Shown here piece after piece: positions 48,221 to 59,628 of a stretch of 64,000 bases of DNA. Origin of the DNA: Adineta steineri (lineage: Eukaryota > Rotifera > Eurotatoria > Adinetida > Adinetidae); the NCBI GenBank assembly GCA_905250115.1, contig CAJNOI010000057.1, positions 194,605 to 258,604 on the forward strand, given 5' to 3'. Below the pieces are notes generated by a model. The model did not search any database, had not been told where the DNA came from, and worked only from the letters and a program-made list of their open reading frames with translations. A program made the position numbers and the translations under genes. The number at the start of each line of letters is the position of its first letter. Positions within the stretch are counted from its first letter, which is position 1.

Positions 48221-50373
48221 TTGAGCGAGTAGGATAATCTAGAAAAAATCGATCAAAAAGAAATTAAATTTTAAACTTATGATCTGAAATCTATCTTCAA
48301 AAATTTGATTAATTCGATGATCTAAAATGAAGAAATTTATTTTATCATATTGTGCCATTATATCCAGAAAGAAAAAATTCTTCGTTACATTACTCGGAGA
48401 TTTTTTTCAATGTCTGATAAATGTTTAATAATTTGTAATATTGCTTATTATTTTTATTATTCAAACAAATAATTAAAAATATTTAAAATAAAAACAAGTA
48501 AGAAATTCGTCAACATCGTGTATATAGTAAAAAATGAATCGAATACAAAAAATTATAGTTTATATATTGTAGCTGAGAGTTGTTTTTTTTCATTTGCTCT
48601 ACCTATAATAACGTAGAATAATGGGACAAAAGGGAGTAGTACGATTTTAAAAAAACAAAATTTTATTTTTCTATAGAAACACTTGTCTAAAATAAATAAA
48701 TACACCGTTCGTTTCTATTTATTTGTGAGGACAAAAATAATGTAATGTAAAAACTTTTTTTTTCATTAATGCATTTCTGTAAAAGAAGAAACAGAACTAA
48801 TACACAGATTATATATTTTTCATTTATTCCTTTTCGAAATTTTTCTTGGTTACATATTGAAATGATTATATTCGGACAGGTATTTTTAATTATATCCGGT
48901 GGATTTAACTGAAGAACTAATTAAGAATAAATTCAAATATTTAGATTTAATAATTTCAATATTCTTTTTATTTTCATTATTTGTTAAAACTAAAGATCGT
49001 GTAATTCTCTTGCATAAATCTTCAATAGTATTAACAATATATTGATATAGAAATTGTTTTGAATAAATAAATGAAGAGAAGCCGATCGACTATCATTTCT
49101 CATAAAGTGAAACTAAAAGAAAATGGTATTGCCTATAAGAAAATAAATATTTTTTTTGAAGTATAAAATTGCTTGTCCGAATAATGTAATTAAAGATTGA
49201 AATGCAGAGAAATACTTTATTCGAATTGTATTGACGTTGTTAATGCTTGCATGCATCATGTTAGAGAAATAATACAAATTAAGTGCATAGGCATTTGGAT
49301 GAAAATGTATTGTTTTTCTTATTTACCGTACTTTGAGAACATTTAATAAACGTACAGTGAGGACAAAACGTGAATAAAAAAGTCGTCATTGAATTGTACA
49401 TTACTTGATTTTAATAAGACAAAGAATAGCCATCAGAAATATGATTCATAGCTTAAAGTAGGGATCGGTGTGGGTGTGGGTAGCGAATGAGGATACACGT
49501 CCACACCCACACTCTTCAAAACTATTGATGTTGAGGATAGATCCATAAAGATGGGTATAATTGCAATTCAAGTATAATCACTCTCATCCTCATGCATACA
49601 TTGATTGATGCCTATAAGTTATGGTACCAGTAAAACAACTGTCAAAAATAAATGAAAAAGGTCAGCGTCGAAGACATCTGATAATAGTACTTTCTGTGTT
49701 TTTCTATTATGCTTTTTATTTAAATATTAAAACATTTATTAGAAATACGAAATGTCAAACTTATGACACGTTTTGATATGTAAATTTAGGAAATTCGAAA
49801 TATTAATATTCTATAAATAGTCTCGCAGGACTCTAGTTATATCATTAATTGCGAAACTAAATTTAATAATTTCATCTCAAATGTACAAAGAAGAGGTCCA
49901 AAGTGATATTTTGAAGAAATTTCTTTGATGTGACCGGATTATTTGTACACAGAGGAGCTTCGTATAAATATCCTGTGTGAAGCAATATGTCATGAGAAAT
50001 AAATAAATTAAAGTGCGTCATTATAAATGTTTATTATAAGATAAAAATTAAAAGAGACGTGTGCAAAGTGGAAGAAATTTATGCGTCTTGTTTGATAATC
50101 ATGAACGCATGTTCTAAGAACATGCTGTGAATAAGATTAAGTTCGTAAGAGATAAATTTTATTTATTTGCTCATAATCTTTGGTTTGCTAAATGTAATCA
50201 TTCTATTTTTATTAGAAATATGTTTTTGCACGACTGCCTTGTCATAATTATGCTTTGTCAAATTTACAAAACTAATTATCTATTCGTGTGTGTGTGTTAT
50301 TTTATTAAAGAGAAGAGATTTTTCATTTGTTAATACTAACATTGTGATCAGATAAACAAGCAGTTGGATAAAC
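48221..50373. other. 2.1-kb spacer
   Basis: AT-rich, with a palindrome at 49466-49518. A 68-codon frame at 50127-50333 shows no protein-like features I trust. No RNA gene or transposon end was recognised. Confidence 0.5.
49466..49518. repeat. TGTGGG palindromic element, copy 11
   Basis: GGTGTGGGTGTGGGTAGCGAATGA then a right arm CCACACCCACACTCTTCAA; the spacer resembles that of the 33.4-kb copy (ACGAATGA). Confidence 0.75.
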
Positions 50374-52443
50374 ATGAGTACTATTACGCTTAAAGATGTT
50401 TATGTCCCACTTAACTGGACACAAATTAAATTTGGATTGTATATACTTGATGAAGTGTTGTCAATTCCGTGTTATCTATTTGTATTTTTTCATCTTTTGC
50501 GTAAGAAAACTGATCGAAAACTACTTCAAAATCATGCCATTATTGTCATGCTGTTCTTCAATTTTGTGTATTTAACATTCAGCCTGATACCAGGACTGGA
50601 TTTCGATGTACGAGGTATAGTTTTGCCGTTTACTCCGGCATATTGTCTCACTATTCAATTCGTGGGCTTTGGAATTTATTATGCTGCAGTTTTTGCAATG
50701 CTTTGGATATCTATCGAAAGACATATTCTCATCTTTTATTCTTTTCTAGTTTCCACACAACGTGGATGTCTACTATTTCATTATATTCCATTGATTCTGT
50801 TTTCTCTTTACCCACTAGTTTTCTATTTTTATATGATCTTTCTTTATCCTTGTACAAAAACTTATGTCATGACGAGTTTCGGATGTGGTGGTCCTTGCTA
50901 TCGTAGATAGATTAGCAGTGCTGCCACCTTTTGAAGCCCAAAAAGCAGAAAAAAGTTTATAAAAAGCAGAAAATGACAGACATTTCGCCATCAGAAAGCA
51001 GAAAAGATGTTTCTTACGTAAATCTACTATAAAGCTTACATTCAACATAATAATTAAAAATTGTGGATAAACTGTGTTTCGTATCACCCTCCCAGAACAT
51101 CTGGCAACATGTCCGACTATTCGTAAACGAAATCGGGTTTTAAAGGCTTCGTACAGGTATTCGGAAGTAACGAATGTTTAAAAATTTTTAATTTCTTTTA
51201 TGACTAGTGCTCGGAAACTTTTTTCTATAGAAGATCGTAAAAGAAGAAGTAATAGGTGTTTAACGGATTATCTATATGTTCAATAAAAACAGAATGTCTA
51301 GAGTGCGACTGATTTAATCGTATAGATCATAACGATCAAGCTTGAATTTAGTCTAAAGATATAAATTGACGTTGACACACAGCTCATGAATGAGTTTAAC
51401 AGGGGATCGTTACGAACATAATGATTTCTCGTACGTTCTTTTATCAATAAGGATAACTATTGAATATTTTCAGTATTAGTTATAATCTATCGAGCGGATT
51501 TTATTCTGAAGAGACTGCTTTTTTAGTTGAATTTCGATCGCCATCTCTAACTCCATAATGTGTTTTTTTTAACTATTTTTCGTCTTCGCGAAGTTCCTAA
51601 CGTGCACCTGGTACAGAAATTCGGAATGACAAAGTGGTACGAAACGTAGTTTCCCGAAAACTGCGCACTAAATTATAATCTTAATCAAATAAAATAAAGA
51701 AAAATAATGGATTAAAAAAATAATTAGAGTTATTAAACTTAAATATACAATATTAAGAAAAACAGCCAGCCATTATAGAACAAGAGACAGACAATTTAAG
51801 TAGATATAGGACAATATAGTAAGATGAGTAATTACTAGTAAAACTTTGTTTTTAGATTTCGAAAAATGATCATTCAGATGACAATTATTGATTATAGGTA
51901 TGAGTAACCTAATATTTAAAAAAAGCAGAAAATTTTTAAAAAAGCAGAAAGGGCAGACAAAAAGCAGAAAAATCTTCAAAAAGCAGAATTTGTCTGCTAA
52001 AAGCAGACAAGGTGGCAGCACTGTAGATTAGCAACACGATTCGTTCGTATATAACGGATGCCCATGACTTCGCTCCAGTTCTTCTTATGGCCTTGCTCGA
52101 TGGTGTTCTCATTCTACGTGTGATTATACAGAAACGTCGATTACAACAAACACCAGGATGGAGAAAATATCGAAAACTAATCATACAGTACATTCTTGTT
52201 AATGGTACTTATCTAATCTTTAATATGCCTTCAACTCTAGTTCATCTTGTACAGCAATTCGGGATGAACAAATGGGGTAACGATATCGTCAGTGCATACT
52301 TTAATCCAATGACAGATATTCCATCAATGATTGTAACCTATGCCGTTCTTGTAACAATGCCGAATCTAAAACAAAAACTTCGAGCATTGGTTATCTGCAA
52401 AAGAAATCGAAAAAACGTCGTTACAGCCATTGCAAGAACTTGA
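50374..52443 (+). pseudogene. Rhodopsin-like GPCR gene split by a hAT element
   Basis: The first part (50374-50910) encodes about four to five TM helices with WISIERH at the end of TM3, the usual DRY position. The second part (52032-52443) gives TM5-TM7 and a basic tail (LILRVIIQKRRLQQTPGW, PSMIVTYAVLVTMP). Between them lie the 50916-52023 element and an 8-bp duplication. If the element and one duplication copy are left out, the reading frame runs across the site, broken only by a TAG that lies within the duplicated 8 bp itself. The receptor is therefore disrupted twice over. The gene is intronless and of the peptide-type receptor style common and multigene in bdelloids; the ligand is unknown. 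Confidence 0.8.
50916..52023. mobile_element. Non-autonomous hAT transposon, 1108 bp
   Basis: Perfect 15-bp terminal inverted repeats (CAGTGCTGCCACCTT at the left, its complement at the right) flanked by the 8-bp direct repeat TAGATTAG at 50908-50915 and 52024-52031, the target size of hAT elements. Both subterminal regions carry many AAAAAGCAGAAA-type motifs in direct and inverted order, which in hAT elements bind transposase. No transposase-like frame exists inside, so movement would need an autonomous partner elsewhere. Confidence 0.92.
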
Positions 52444-53150
52444 CTGTCACACTGATTTCTTGAACATTTATTTTCTAGTATTCATATTCATCTCTGTCGT
52501 TTAATAAATATTAAAAATGCATCTTGCAGGTCTGGGTGGGAGTGAGAAATGGATAGAATACATGCCCATACCTACCCTCAAGGTTTTTTCCCATGCACAT
52601 GATGACTCATCATCGATGAGTCAGAAGATTGGTTTTTTTCCAGTGGGAGATTTTTTCTGTTCTCGAAAGCAAAATGTGTAAAGACGAAAGGGGCGGCTTG
52701 CGCTATACTGCAGCAAAGAGTATCACTATTAAACAGTCTTCGATAAAGGTATATGCTATCTTCGTTTTACTGAAGAAGAAACAGTAATAATTGCTTCTGT
52801 CAGATTTCTCTTTCAATAAGTATTCGTTACGTAAACAAAAATCGTTGGATTGGGAAAAACTAGAAAAAAGACTATAACTCTAGAAGGAAGAGCTATAGAC
52901 TGAAACACTTTTAGGCTTATTTTTATCTGAAGATCTTATAATGATTTTTCATAAAAAAAACTTTCATACAAATATTTTTTTTATCATCGATTTTAGTTTT
53001 GCATTGTTATTAATCTATACGGTATGGACTTTCCGATGGAATTCGATAATCCATTATCAAATCTGGTCAGTTATGATTTATTTTAATTTTCTTATTTTTC
53101 TTTATAATTTCTCTTTTTTTGATTTAAAGAATAAGGAACAAGAATCTCCA
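52444..53150. other. Spacer between GPCR pseudogene and TBP
   Basis: Contains a palindrome (52521-52583) 78 bp after the receptor stop. The remaining 0.6 kb should hold the TBP promoter; an in-frame extension upstream of 53151 is AT-rich and Phe-rich and is not taken as coding. Confidence 0.55.
52521..52583. repeat. TGTGGG palindromic element, copy 12 (degenerate)
   Basis: ATCTTGCAGGTCTGGGTGGGAG on the left; right arm CCCATACCTACCCTCAAGG. Confidence 0.65.
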
Positions 53151-54095
53151 ATGTCACTTCCTCCTTCATTATTTTCACCCTCTCCTTGGGCAAATCCGCC
53201 TGTTGTTTCCTCTAAGAAGAGAACTCCTACGTTGACAATCAACGATGTCAGATCACCGCAACAAACTTTATATCAACAACCACGAACACCAACCACAGTT
53301 GCCATGACACCCATGACTCCACGTATTACCAATGTTCTTGATATAAAACCAAGTTTACAGTAAATTTTGATGTTCAAAACATTTTTTCTTTTTATTCCGT
53401 TTCTAAAGAAATATCGTAGCAACGGCAAATCTCGGATGTAAATTGGATTTAAAACGTATTACTTCGCAAGCACGTAATGCTGAATATAATCCAAAACGTT
53501 TTGCTGCTGTTATTATGCGTATTCGTAATCCGCGTACTACTGCATTGATCTTTCAATCGGGTAAAATGGTTTGTACGGGCGGAAAAAGGTATTCGAATGG
53601 TTTCTGTTCGAATCTTCTTAAATATAAATTGACTGTTTGTTTTAGTGAAAATGATGCATCACAAGCAGCGCGACGATTTGCACGAATCATTCAAAAACTT
53701 GGCTTCGAGGTTAAATTTTCTGATTTTAAAATACAAAACGTGGTTGGTAGTGCTGATCTCAAATTTAAAATTCGACTCGGAGTGCTTCAGGTGGCACATA
53801 CCAACTTTTGCCGGTAAATTTTTCTAACGAATTTATTTTTTTTTAGTATTTATTCTTCTAGTTACGAGCCGGAAGTCTTTCCCGGTCTCATCTATCAAAT
53901 GAAGGAACTGAAAGTAGCTTTACTCATATTCGCATCAGGCAAAGTCGTACTTACTGGTAAAATGAATGAAAAAGATTTTTTTTATCAAAATTATATTTGT
54001 CCTTCATTTAAGGTGCAAAAACTCGTGAAAGCATTTACAAAGCATTTGAACAAATCTTTCCAATTCTATGTCAATTTCGACATACAGGAGCCTAA
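53151..54095 (+). CDS. TBP: TATA-box-binding protein (divergent second half)
   Basis: Five exons, 53151-53359, 53409-53588, 53646-53813, 53862-53956 and 54013-54095, sum to 735 nt (244 residues). The start at 53151 ([13 protein letters not shown]) is the first good Met; a further upstream exon is possible. A 70-residue Pro/Thr-rich N-terminus leads into the saddle. The first repeat is almost canonical ([47 protein letters not shown]). The second repeat keeps both DNA-kinking Phe ([11 protein letters not shown] and [14 protein letters not shown]) but differs where TBP is usually fixed: [11 protein letters not shown] before the linker, and QMKELKVA where RMxKPRxV is expected. It should bind TATA boxes and nucleate TFIID or other initiation complexes. 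It may be one of several copies in a degenerate-tetraploid genome. Confidence 0.9.
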
Positions 54096-54405
54096 CCAAC
54101 GAAGGACATAAAATCTTATTCGAACAGTTTTAAATTATGAAATGTATAATAATTAATGTACTATTATAGTAATAAAGCCTTTTTTTGCTTTAGATGATCT
54201 GCCTCTTTTTGTTTTTGAGGGTGTGGATGCTAGAAGAATACATTATCTATACTCACACTCACACCCTCAACATTCGATATGATACATGAAAAAATTATAG
54301 GAAACAAAATAAATTTGAATTAAATCTTGTTAGACAATGATATCTTTTACGACGCTTTCCTTTTATTATATTTTCATATAATAGAAAAAGAAAAAGAAAG
54401 AAAAT
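54096..54405. other. Spacer between convergent genes
   Basis: About 310 bp containing the palindrome 54215-54270, 120 bp after the TBP stop. Confidence 0.6.
54215..54270. repeat. TGTGGG palindromic element, copy 13
   Basis: TTTTTGAGGGTGTGGATG on the left, CTCACACTCACACCCTCAA on the right; the terminal 11 bp TTGAGGGTGTG are perfectly inverted. Confidence 0.8.
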
Positions 54406-55393
54406 TTAATCAATATAAATTTGAAATCTTTCTGGTGGAATAAATTCATAACCTTCACCATGTAAAATGGGAATAATAACTGATCGAGGTGCATTTTTAA
54501 TACGAGTTATTGTTAATATTTGATTTTCTTGAAAATTATTCATATTAAAAGTAAACTGTTTTGGTGATAATGTAAAACAATCAATACAATCAGTTGTATT
54601 CCATTGAACAAGAACAGTACCATTTCCAATAATTTGATGTGGTGGAGTAGAAAGAGAAACATGAAATTCTGCACTTTTATTTAATTTAATTGTTGCAGAT
54701 TGTGGATAATATGTAAGACCAAGATCAACATCTTCACATTTAGTAGGCCAATCTTTTGGCATTGAATTAAAATATTTATCATCTGGTTTTCCAATTGATA
54801 TTACATTATAATTTATTGTTGTTTGTATAAATCGATATCCTCGATAAACAACTTGATTTAATCGTAGAGGAATTTCTGTATTTTTTTTAAAAAAGATTTC
54901 TTGACATGGAGGTTTATTTCCATCTTCAGTTTCACATATTTCATTTGTATACCAATAATCTTCATCTGAAGAAGAATTATTTGAATGTATCATTTTATAA
55001 GTAAAATTAAGATACTTTTTTATTTCAAATGTACTTCCATTCATCCAATGTGATGGAAATACATTCAAATAATATCCTCCATATTTCCAATAGGCTGTAT
55101 ATTCACAATTTGCCATTGATGCATCACCACCTAATAATAACTGTACATAATATTTCGATTGAGGAGTATTAGGAATTGCATATGGAAGATGTTGTAGAGC
55201 ATAACTTATTTGTGGTATTGGATCAAAACTATATTTAATTGATTGATAAGCACGTTGATTTATTTCATCAATTGCAATTATTGTTGTATCATCACCCATA
55301 GAAAAAAACAACTTGACGAGGAAAATATGGTTGTTCACAATATCCTTTGTAATGACAAAGCATACATGATAGTAAAAACAATAAAACTTTCAT
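54406..55393 (-). CDS. Secreted protein of unknown family, frameshift in a T run after the signal peptide
   Basis: The main frame (to 54406) has about 300 residues with many Tyr, Cys (eight or more) and sequons (NGS, NFT, NSS, NNT, NGT, NTT), as in an extracellular glycoprotein. Its own first Met is preceded by odd sequence, but a different frame opening at 55393 gives a classic signal peptide (MKVLLFLLSCMLC) and runs into a stop just past a 7-base T run (plus strand A run 55302-55308). With one base fewer in the run the two join smoothly at ...PRQVVF then SMGDD. No GT-AG pair fits there. So this is either a sequencing error or a recent null allele. I do not recognise the family; the C-terminus has beta-rich, Ig-like spacing. 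Confidence 0.65.
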
Positions 55394-55957
55394 TATTTTC
55401 AATTAATCAGATATTTTTCTTGGCTTATGAGAATATATATATATATAGTGTTTTTTTGCTACGTAATAAATCAATTACTATCAAATGATGAATCGACAAA
55501 AAACAAAATGAAGGCATTGTCATCTACTTTTTATTTTATATCTGCTTAAGCTTCTTTTTTTTGCACTCTGTCGTTATGAATCTGATATCGTTCTTATTTT
55601 CTTTCTTTTAATAAATGCTCTCGATTATTTCTCTATAATGATGAAAAACTTATTTTGATGGCAGTAAGCAAATCAAGTTTGTGGGAATCGGAACATGAGG
55701 GCGTCTTTAATCTATTCAATGTATTCTAGTAATTCATAAAATGAAATATCTGACATTAACTTTAACTCATCAAGTTCGACATAAGTTGAAGTACTCTTTT
55801 GATAAAATCTTTATGTCGATTATTTGTTAAATATTTAAGATGAAACGAAGCAATTTATTCAATATACATCTTAGCTAGAATAGTATCGAAAGTTTCATCA
55901 TAAAAAATAGGAATATAAATGTCACTAGTAAAATAAAATGTCATGGAAACTTTAATG
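55394..55957. other. Spacer
   Basis: About 0.56 kb between two minus-strand genes; AT-rich with an AT run near 55435. Nothing else seen. Confidence 0.6.
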
Positions 55958-57037
55958 TTATTTAAATATTGGCCAATGACGTGCAACGTCTTGTTTACAA
56001 TGTTGATAACTTGCTTCAATTGCCGATAAAATTGATTCAGGTAAAGGTGATTCTATTGCTAAGAATTTTGTATTCGCAATCAAATATTCAGGTTTACTTG
56101 ATCCCATCAGAATGGCATCACCATATTGACCGGATAATTTCGAATGATAATTATCCCATCTAAAAGCAACTTCTGTCAATGTCAAGTTACTTTGATTTTG
56201 TTGATTATATTCATTTACTGCTTGTTTAATCATATCAATAGCTTCGAAAATTGATTTTTTCCAATATCTTTCTCTGTACAGATCACCAACAACTGGTGCC
56301 GTAAAACGACCTTCAGGAATATCTTCCTTATGACTGATATCACCTTGAGAATATTCGTAACGACCTGTTAATAGACCACCTCCCAAAGGATTATAGGCAT
56401 AAAAACTAATTCCTAATTTTCTTAAACATGGCAATAATTCTAATTCTGCATCACGAGCAATCAAATTATACATTCCTTGATAAACCGTAGGCAGAACATA
56501 ATTATTTATTTTACAGATATAATAAATCTCAGCTACTTCCCATGATTTATAATTTGAAACACCAAATCGTTTGAATTTTCCTTGTTTGTATAATTCATTT
56601 ATAGCACTTAAAGTTTCTTCAATAGGCGTATTTGGATCAGGTGCATGTAAATAATAGATATCCAATGGTGGTGAATGAACACTTTCCAGTTGTAATCTTT
56701 CTAATGATTCTTTACATTGTATCAATACTGATTCTTTCGATAATGATGGATTCTGTTTTGCCTTCGCATTTGCTTTGGTATGAAATAAAATTTGTTTCTT
56801 GATGTTATCATCCAATTTACCTAATATATCTTCAGATATTCCGAATTGACCTCCATAAACATAAGCCGTATCAAATTCAAGTGTTTGTGATTTGTAAGCA
56901 TTGGAAGATTTAAATAATTCAATATAAGAATTGATCATCTGATGAGAAACATCCAATGGTTGAAGTCGACCAAATTCCATACAACCCAATACTAGTTTAG
57001 GACGTTGGTGAACTGGCTGAGTATCAGTTGAAGTCAT
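55958..57037 (-). CDS. Aldo-keto reductase, AKR7 (aflatoxin aldehyde reductase) type
   Basis: An intronless frame of 359 residues, the family's usual length or slightly above. Catalytic positions are visible in order: the Asp and Tyr in EFDTAYVYGG, the Lys in LFHTKANA, and the His in DIYYLHAPDP. NADPH-binding segments follow: RFGVSNYKSWEVAE, YNLIARDAELELLPCLRKLGI, and SFYAYNPLGGGLLTG, then AILMGSSKPEYL near the C-terminus. This matches the AKR7 group, which reduces dialdehydes and succinic semialdehyde in cytosol or Golgi. No signal peptide. Unlike its eukaryotic neighbours on the left half it has no introns; gain from a fungus or bacterium is possible but not shown here. Confidence 0.88.
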   Translation of the reverse strand: MTSTDTQPVHQRPKLVLGCMEFGRLQPLDVSHQMINSYIELFKSSNAYKSQTLEFDTAYVYGGQFGISEDILGKLDDNIKKQILFHTKANAKAKQNPSLSKESVLIQCKESLERLQLESVHSPPLDIYYLHAPDPNTPIEETLSAINELYKQGKFKRFGVSNYKSWEVAEIYYICKINNYVLPTVYQGMYNLIARDAELELLPCLRKLGISFYAYNPLGGGLLTGRYEYSQGDISHKEDIPEGRFTAPVVGDLYRERYWKKSIFEAIDMIKQAVNEYNQQNQSNLTLTEVAFRWDNYHSKLSGQYGDAILMGSSKPEYLIANTKFLAIESPLPESILSAIEASYQHCKQDVARHWPIFK

Positions 57038-57490
57038 GGTATTCTATGTACGAATAGTTAAAAGTACAAAAAGTATTAGAATAAATTGTAAATCTAAAAT
57101 GAATCAATGATTATCGACAAGATACATTTTTAAAAACACAATAGAAAAATGTGAGCAGAAAATTAAAGCACCTCCTATTGTGACGATTATGTTGGGAGAG
57201 ATATATACGCTGATGATAGTACGCCGTTATTTATTTCTTCCTCCCAAGAATCGCATCGTTCTGATACAAAACACACACTTATATAATCGTCCAGCAAAGA
57301 GAATAAAAGGAAAGGTAATGCCAAAGTACATCAAAATGTACTAAAGTAAGGACATACAAAGGTTAACTATTATATGAGACGAACTGGAAGGACAAATAGC
57401 ATGCATACAGTGCATGCAAGCAAGAGCGTCACATCTATATAGCCAAGTCTTATCTAAACAATTTCCAAGCACAGTAATCCTATGCAGGTA

Positions 57491-57542
57491 CTGGCGTGAG
57501 TGTTAGTGTTGATGATGAATGAGAAGACTACCCACACTCTAA
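57491..57542. repeat. TGTGGG palindromic element, copy 14 (degenerate)
   Basis: GGCGTGAGTGTTAGTGTTGATG then GAATGAGAAGACTACCCACACTCTA. Much decayed; recognised by spacer and right arm. Confidence 0.5.
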
Positions 57543-58150
57543 CAGATTGGTTCAGAAATCGATTTCTTAACTAAAAAAAGTAACGTGTATACCGTACACT
57601 TTGCTTATTACGCTTGTTGTTCGTATTCTTGCTCGATGATGTAATATTTAAAACTCCAGTGTAAATGCACTTTATTTGAAAAAAATTATGCTTCAACGTA
57701 GTTCGTGAATGAGAATAGCAGATTGTTTTTTATTTTTAACCGATGTAAACACATGGGTACTTCTCCAGGTACACGACACTATCATACAATTGATCAAAAA
57801 AATAAAAAAGAAAGAAAAGAAAATTTACTGGCTAATCTCCCTCTTTCAATTAGAAGAACTTAAGAAAAGAGGGCGTAATTTGTTGAATAATATACAGATC
57901 AAATAATAATTATTTAAAAAAGAACAATCTAATTAAAAATTAATAGATTTAAGATTAATGTGATTAAGAATGTTCTGTATAATATCATCTTGTTCGTATT
58001 GTTTCATCATTTTCAATGGTTTCTTCTCCATTATCTGCTCTCAATGCCTTAACTATCCGTTAATGGAATGAATTAAATTCAATAACTGAAAATATAATTG
58101 ATTTTTGTCAAAGAATTGGGTGACTACATATATATCTAAAAGAATGATAC

Positions 58151-58269
58151 TCTTGAGGGTGTGTGTGGGTGAGGGTGGGTGTTGGTGCAGGTATCGCCTG
58201 AATGTGGGTATTGTATGAATATTCAGTTTATGTTATATCCACATCAACATCCACACTTGCATCTTCAAG
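58151..58269. repeat. TGTGGG palindromic element, copy 15
   Basis: TCTTGAGGGTGTGTGTGGGTGAGGG on the left; right arm ATCCACATCAACATCCACACTTGCATCTTCAAG. A longer spacer than most. Confidence 0.7.
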
Positions 58270-59452
58270 CTGTAAATAAGATATATTTAGTTGACGACAA
58301 AACTTTCGTCCGCATTAGGATGATACTTTAATATTATTTTGCCATATGAGAATAGATTTCAAAAATATATATATATGTATAGAGGAATTTGAGACATTTA
58401 CACAGTACATATTAGTCTTTATAAATGTTTGCTTCTACTTTGAGAGAAATAAAAGTATGTGAATACATCCATATTTTAGTTGTTCGTTGAGGTGTGAGAT
58501 GCATTATATAGTATGAGAATAAAATTTCGAACTGATAAATATCTACACTGTAAAAAAATAAATGTTCTACCGAATCTCTAAAAAATATGTGGATGTATAA
58601 TAAACTAAATATTCACATTACAACCAAATTCACCCCTGAAGATGACATACAGTCATAAATCATTGACAAGGGCATATTTTCAGTTATGTTAGAGAACAGA
58701 AAAAAGAATGAGTGATAGAAGAAAATTTTGAGAGTTCTTTATTCTTCGCCTACGCAAACTGATACGAAATAAAAAAATATAGGATTCGACGCGTCACTAT
58801 GCACATTTTCATCGTCAAAAATCATTTCGTTTCTATACAAAGCAAGTTTCTAAGGATTTTTTTATGCATTATAATGTAAATATTTTATGCATTCAGCGTC
58901 GCGTTTCCTTAAGCGTTTGACTAAATAATTTCTTACAAGTATTAGGAAGTTTTTAGTATCGTAACATGGAGTCAGATAACAAATCTTTTGTCAATGTCTT
59001 TCGATACATAGCTCGTTACTAAACGCCGTCTTCCGCATGTTAATCGTTTGCTATACGTGAGATCAAAATTTTCTCGGAGTAACATGTTACTTTCTCTTGA
59101 GTAAAACAATGACTTGTTTGTTGAAGAGCCACCAAGAACTTGTGCTTATTCCAATTATCGTGTGCGACATCCTAGTTCAATAGCTCTGTTGATAGCAAAA
59201 CTAAGAAAAATAATGTCAGAATTACTCCTGAGAGGTTCTTACGAGAAACTAAAACTTCAAAAAGTTAATCATTACCTCTTTTCCGCTTTCTTGTGTTCAT
59301 TTGAAAGATTTTTAAGGCCGCCTCTAAACTGGTAGTGCTCCATCGTCTATGACTGCTATCCGATAGTATTGTTTAGGAAGCAATAGATGCTATGCAGTTG
59401 GCTCTGGTCATGTTACTTGAGCTATCTATACACAACAGAGATGTAGGATCTA

Positions 59453-59507
59453 CGGGTGTGTGTAGATATCGAAGAAGATTGACACTCACACCCACATCCA
59501 CACTCGT
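59453..59507. repeat. TGTGGG palindromic element, copy 16
   Basis: ACGGGTGTGTGTAG on the left; right arm ACTCACACCCACATCCACACTC. Lies 122 bp upstream of the start of the ART-TIR-NACHT gene. Confidence 0.6.
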
Positions 59508-59628
59508 CTTACTACAAATCTGATGAATGACATCGGCGAGGATAATGCCGTCGTCGAAGAATTTTAGTTCATCCTATCTTTTTATAGTCTACTCATTATA
59601 GGAAATCAGTTATCAAGCAGCATAACAA

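Larger units (their letters stand above)
57038..59628. other. 2.6-kb spacer upstream of the immune-receptor-like gene
   Basis: Holds three palindromes (57491-57542, 58151-58269, 59453-59507). A 73-codon open frame at 59114-59335 and a frame opening after TTTAG at about 59387 look weakly protein-like but lack any recognisable domain. The promoter of the next gene should lie within the last few hundred bases. Confidence 0.5.

Noticed and set aside
52941..53150. Upstream extension of TBP from 52941
   Set aside because: Phe/Ile-rich translation of AT-rich DNA with no likeness to TBP N-termini; the Met at 53151 opens a Pro-rich segment that fits.
59114..59335. 73-codon frame upstream of the ART-TIR-NACHT gene
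   Set aside because: No recognisable domain, no good start and no clear splice link; left as spacer.
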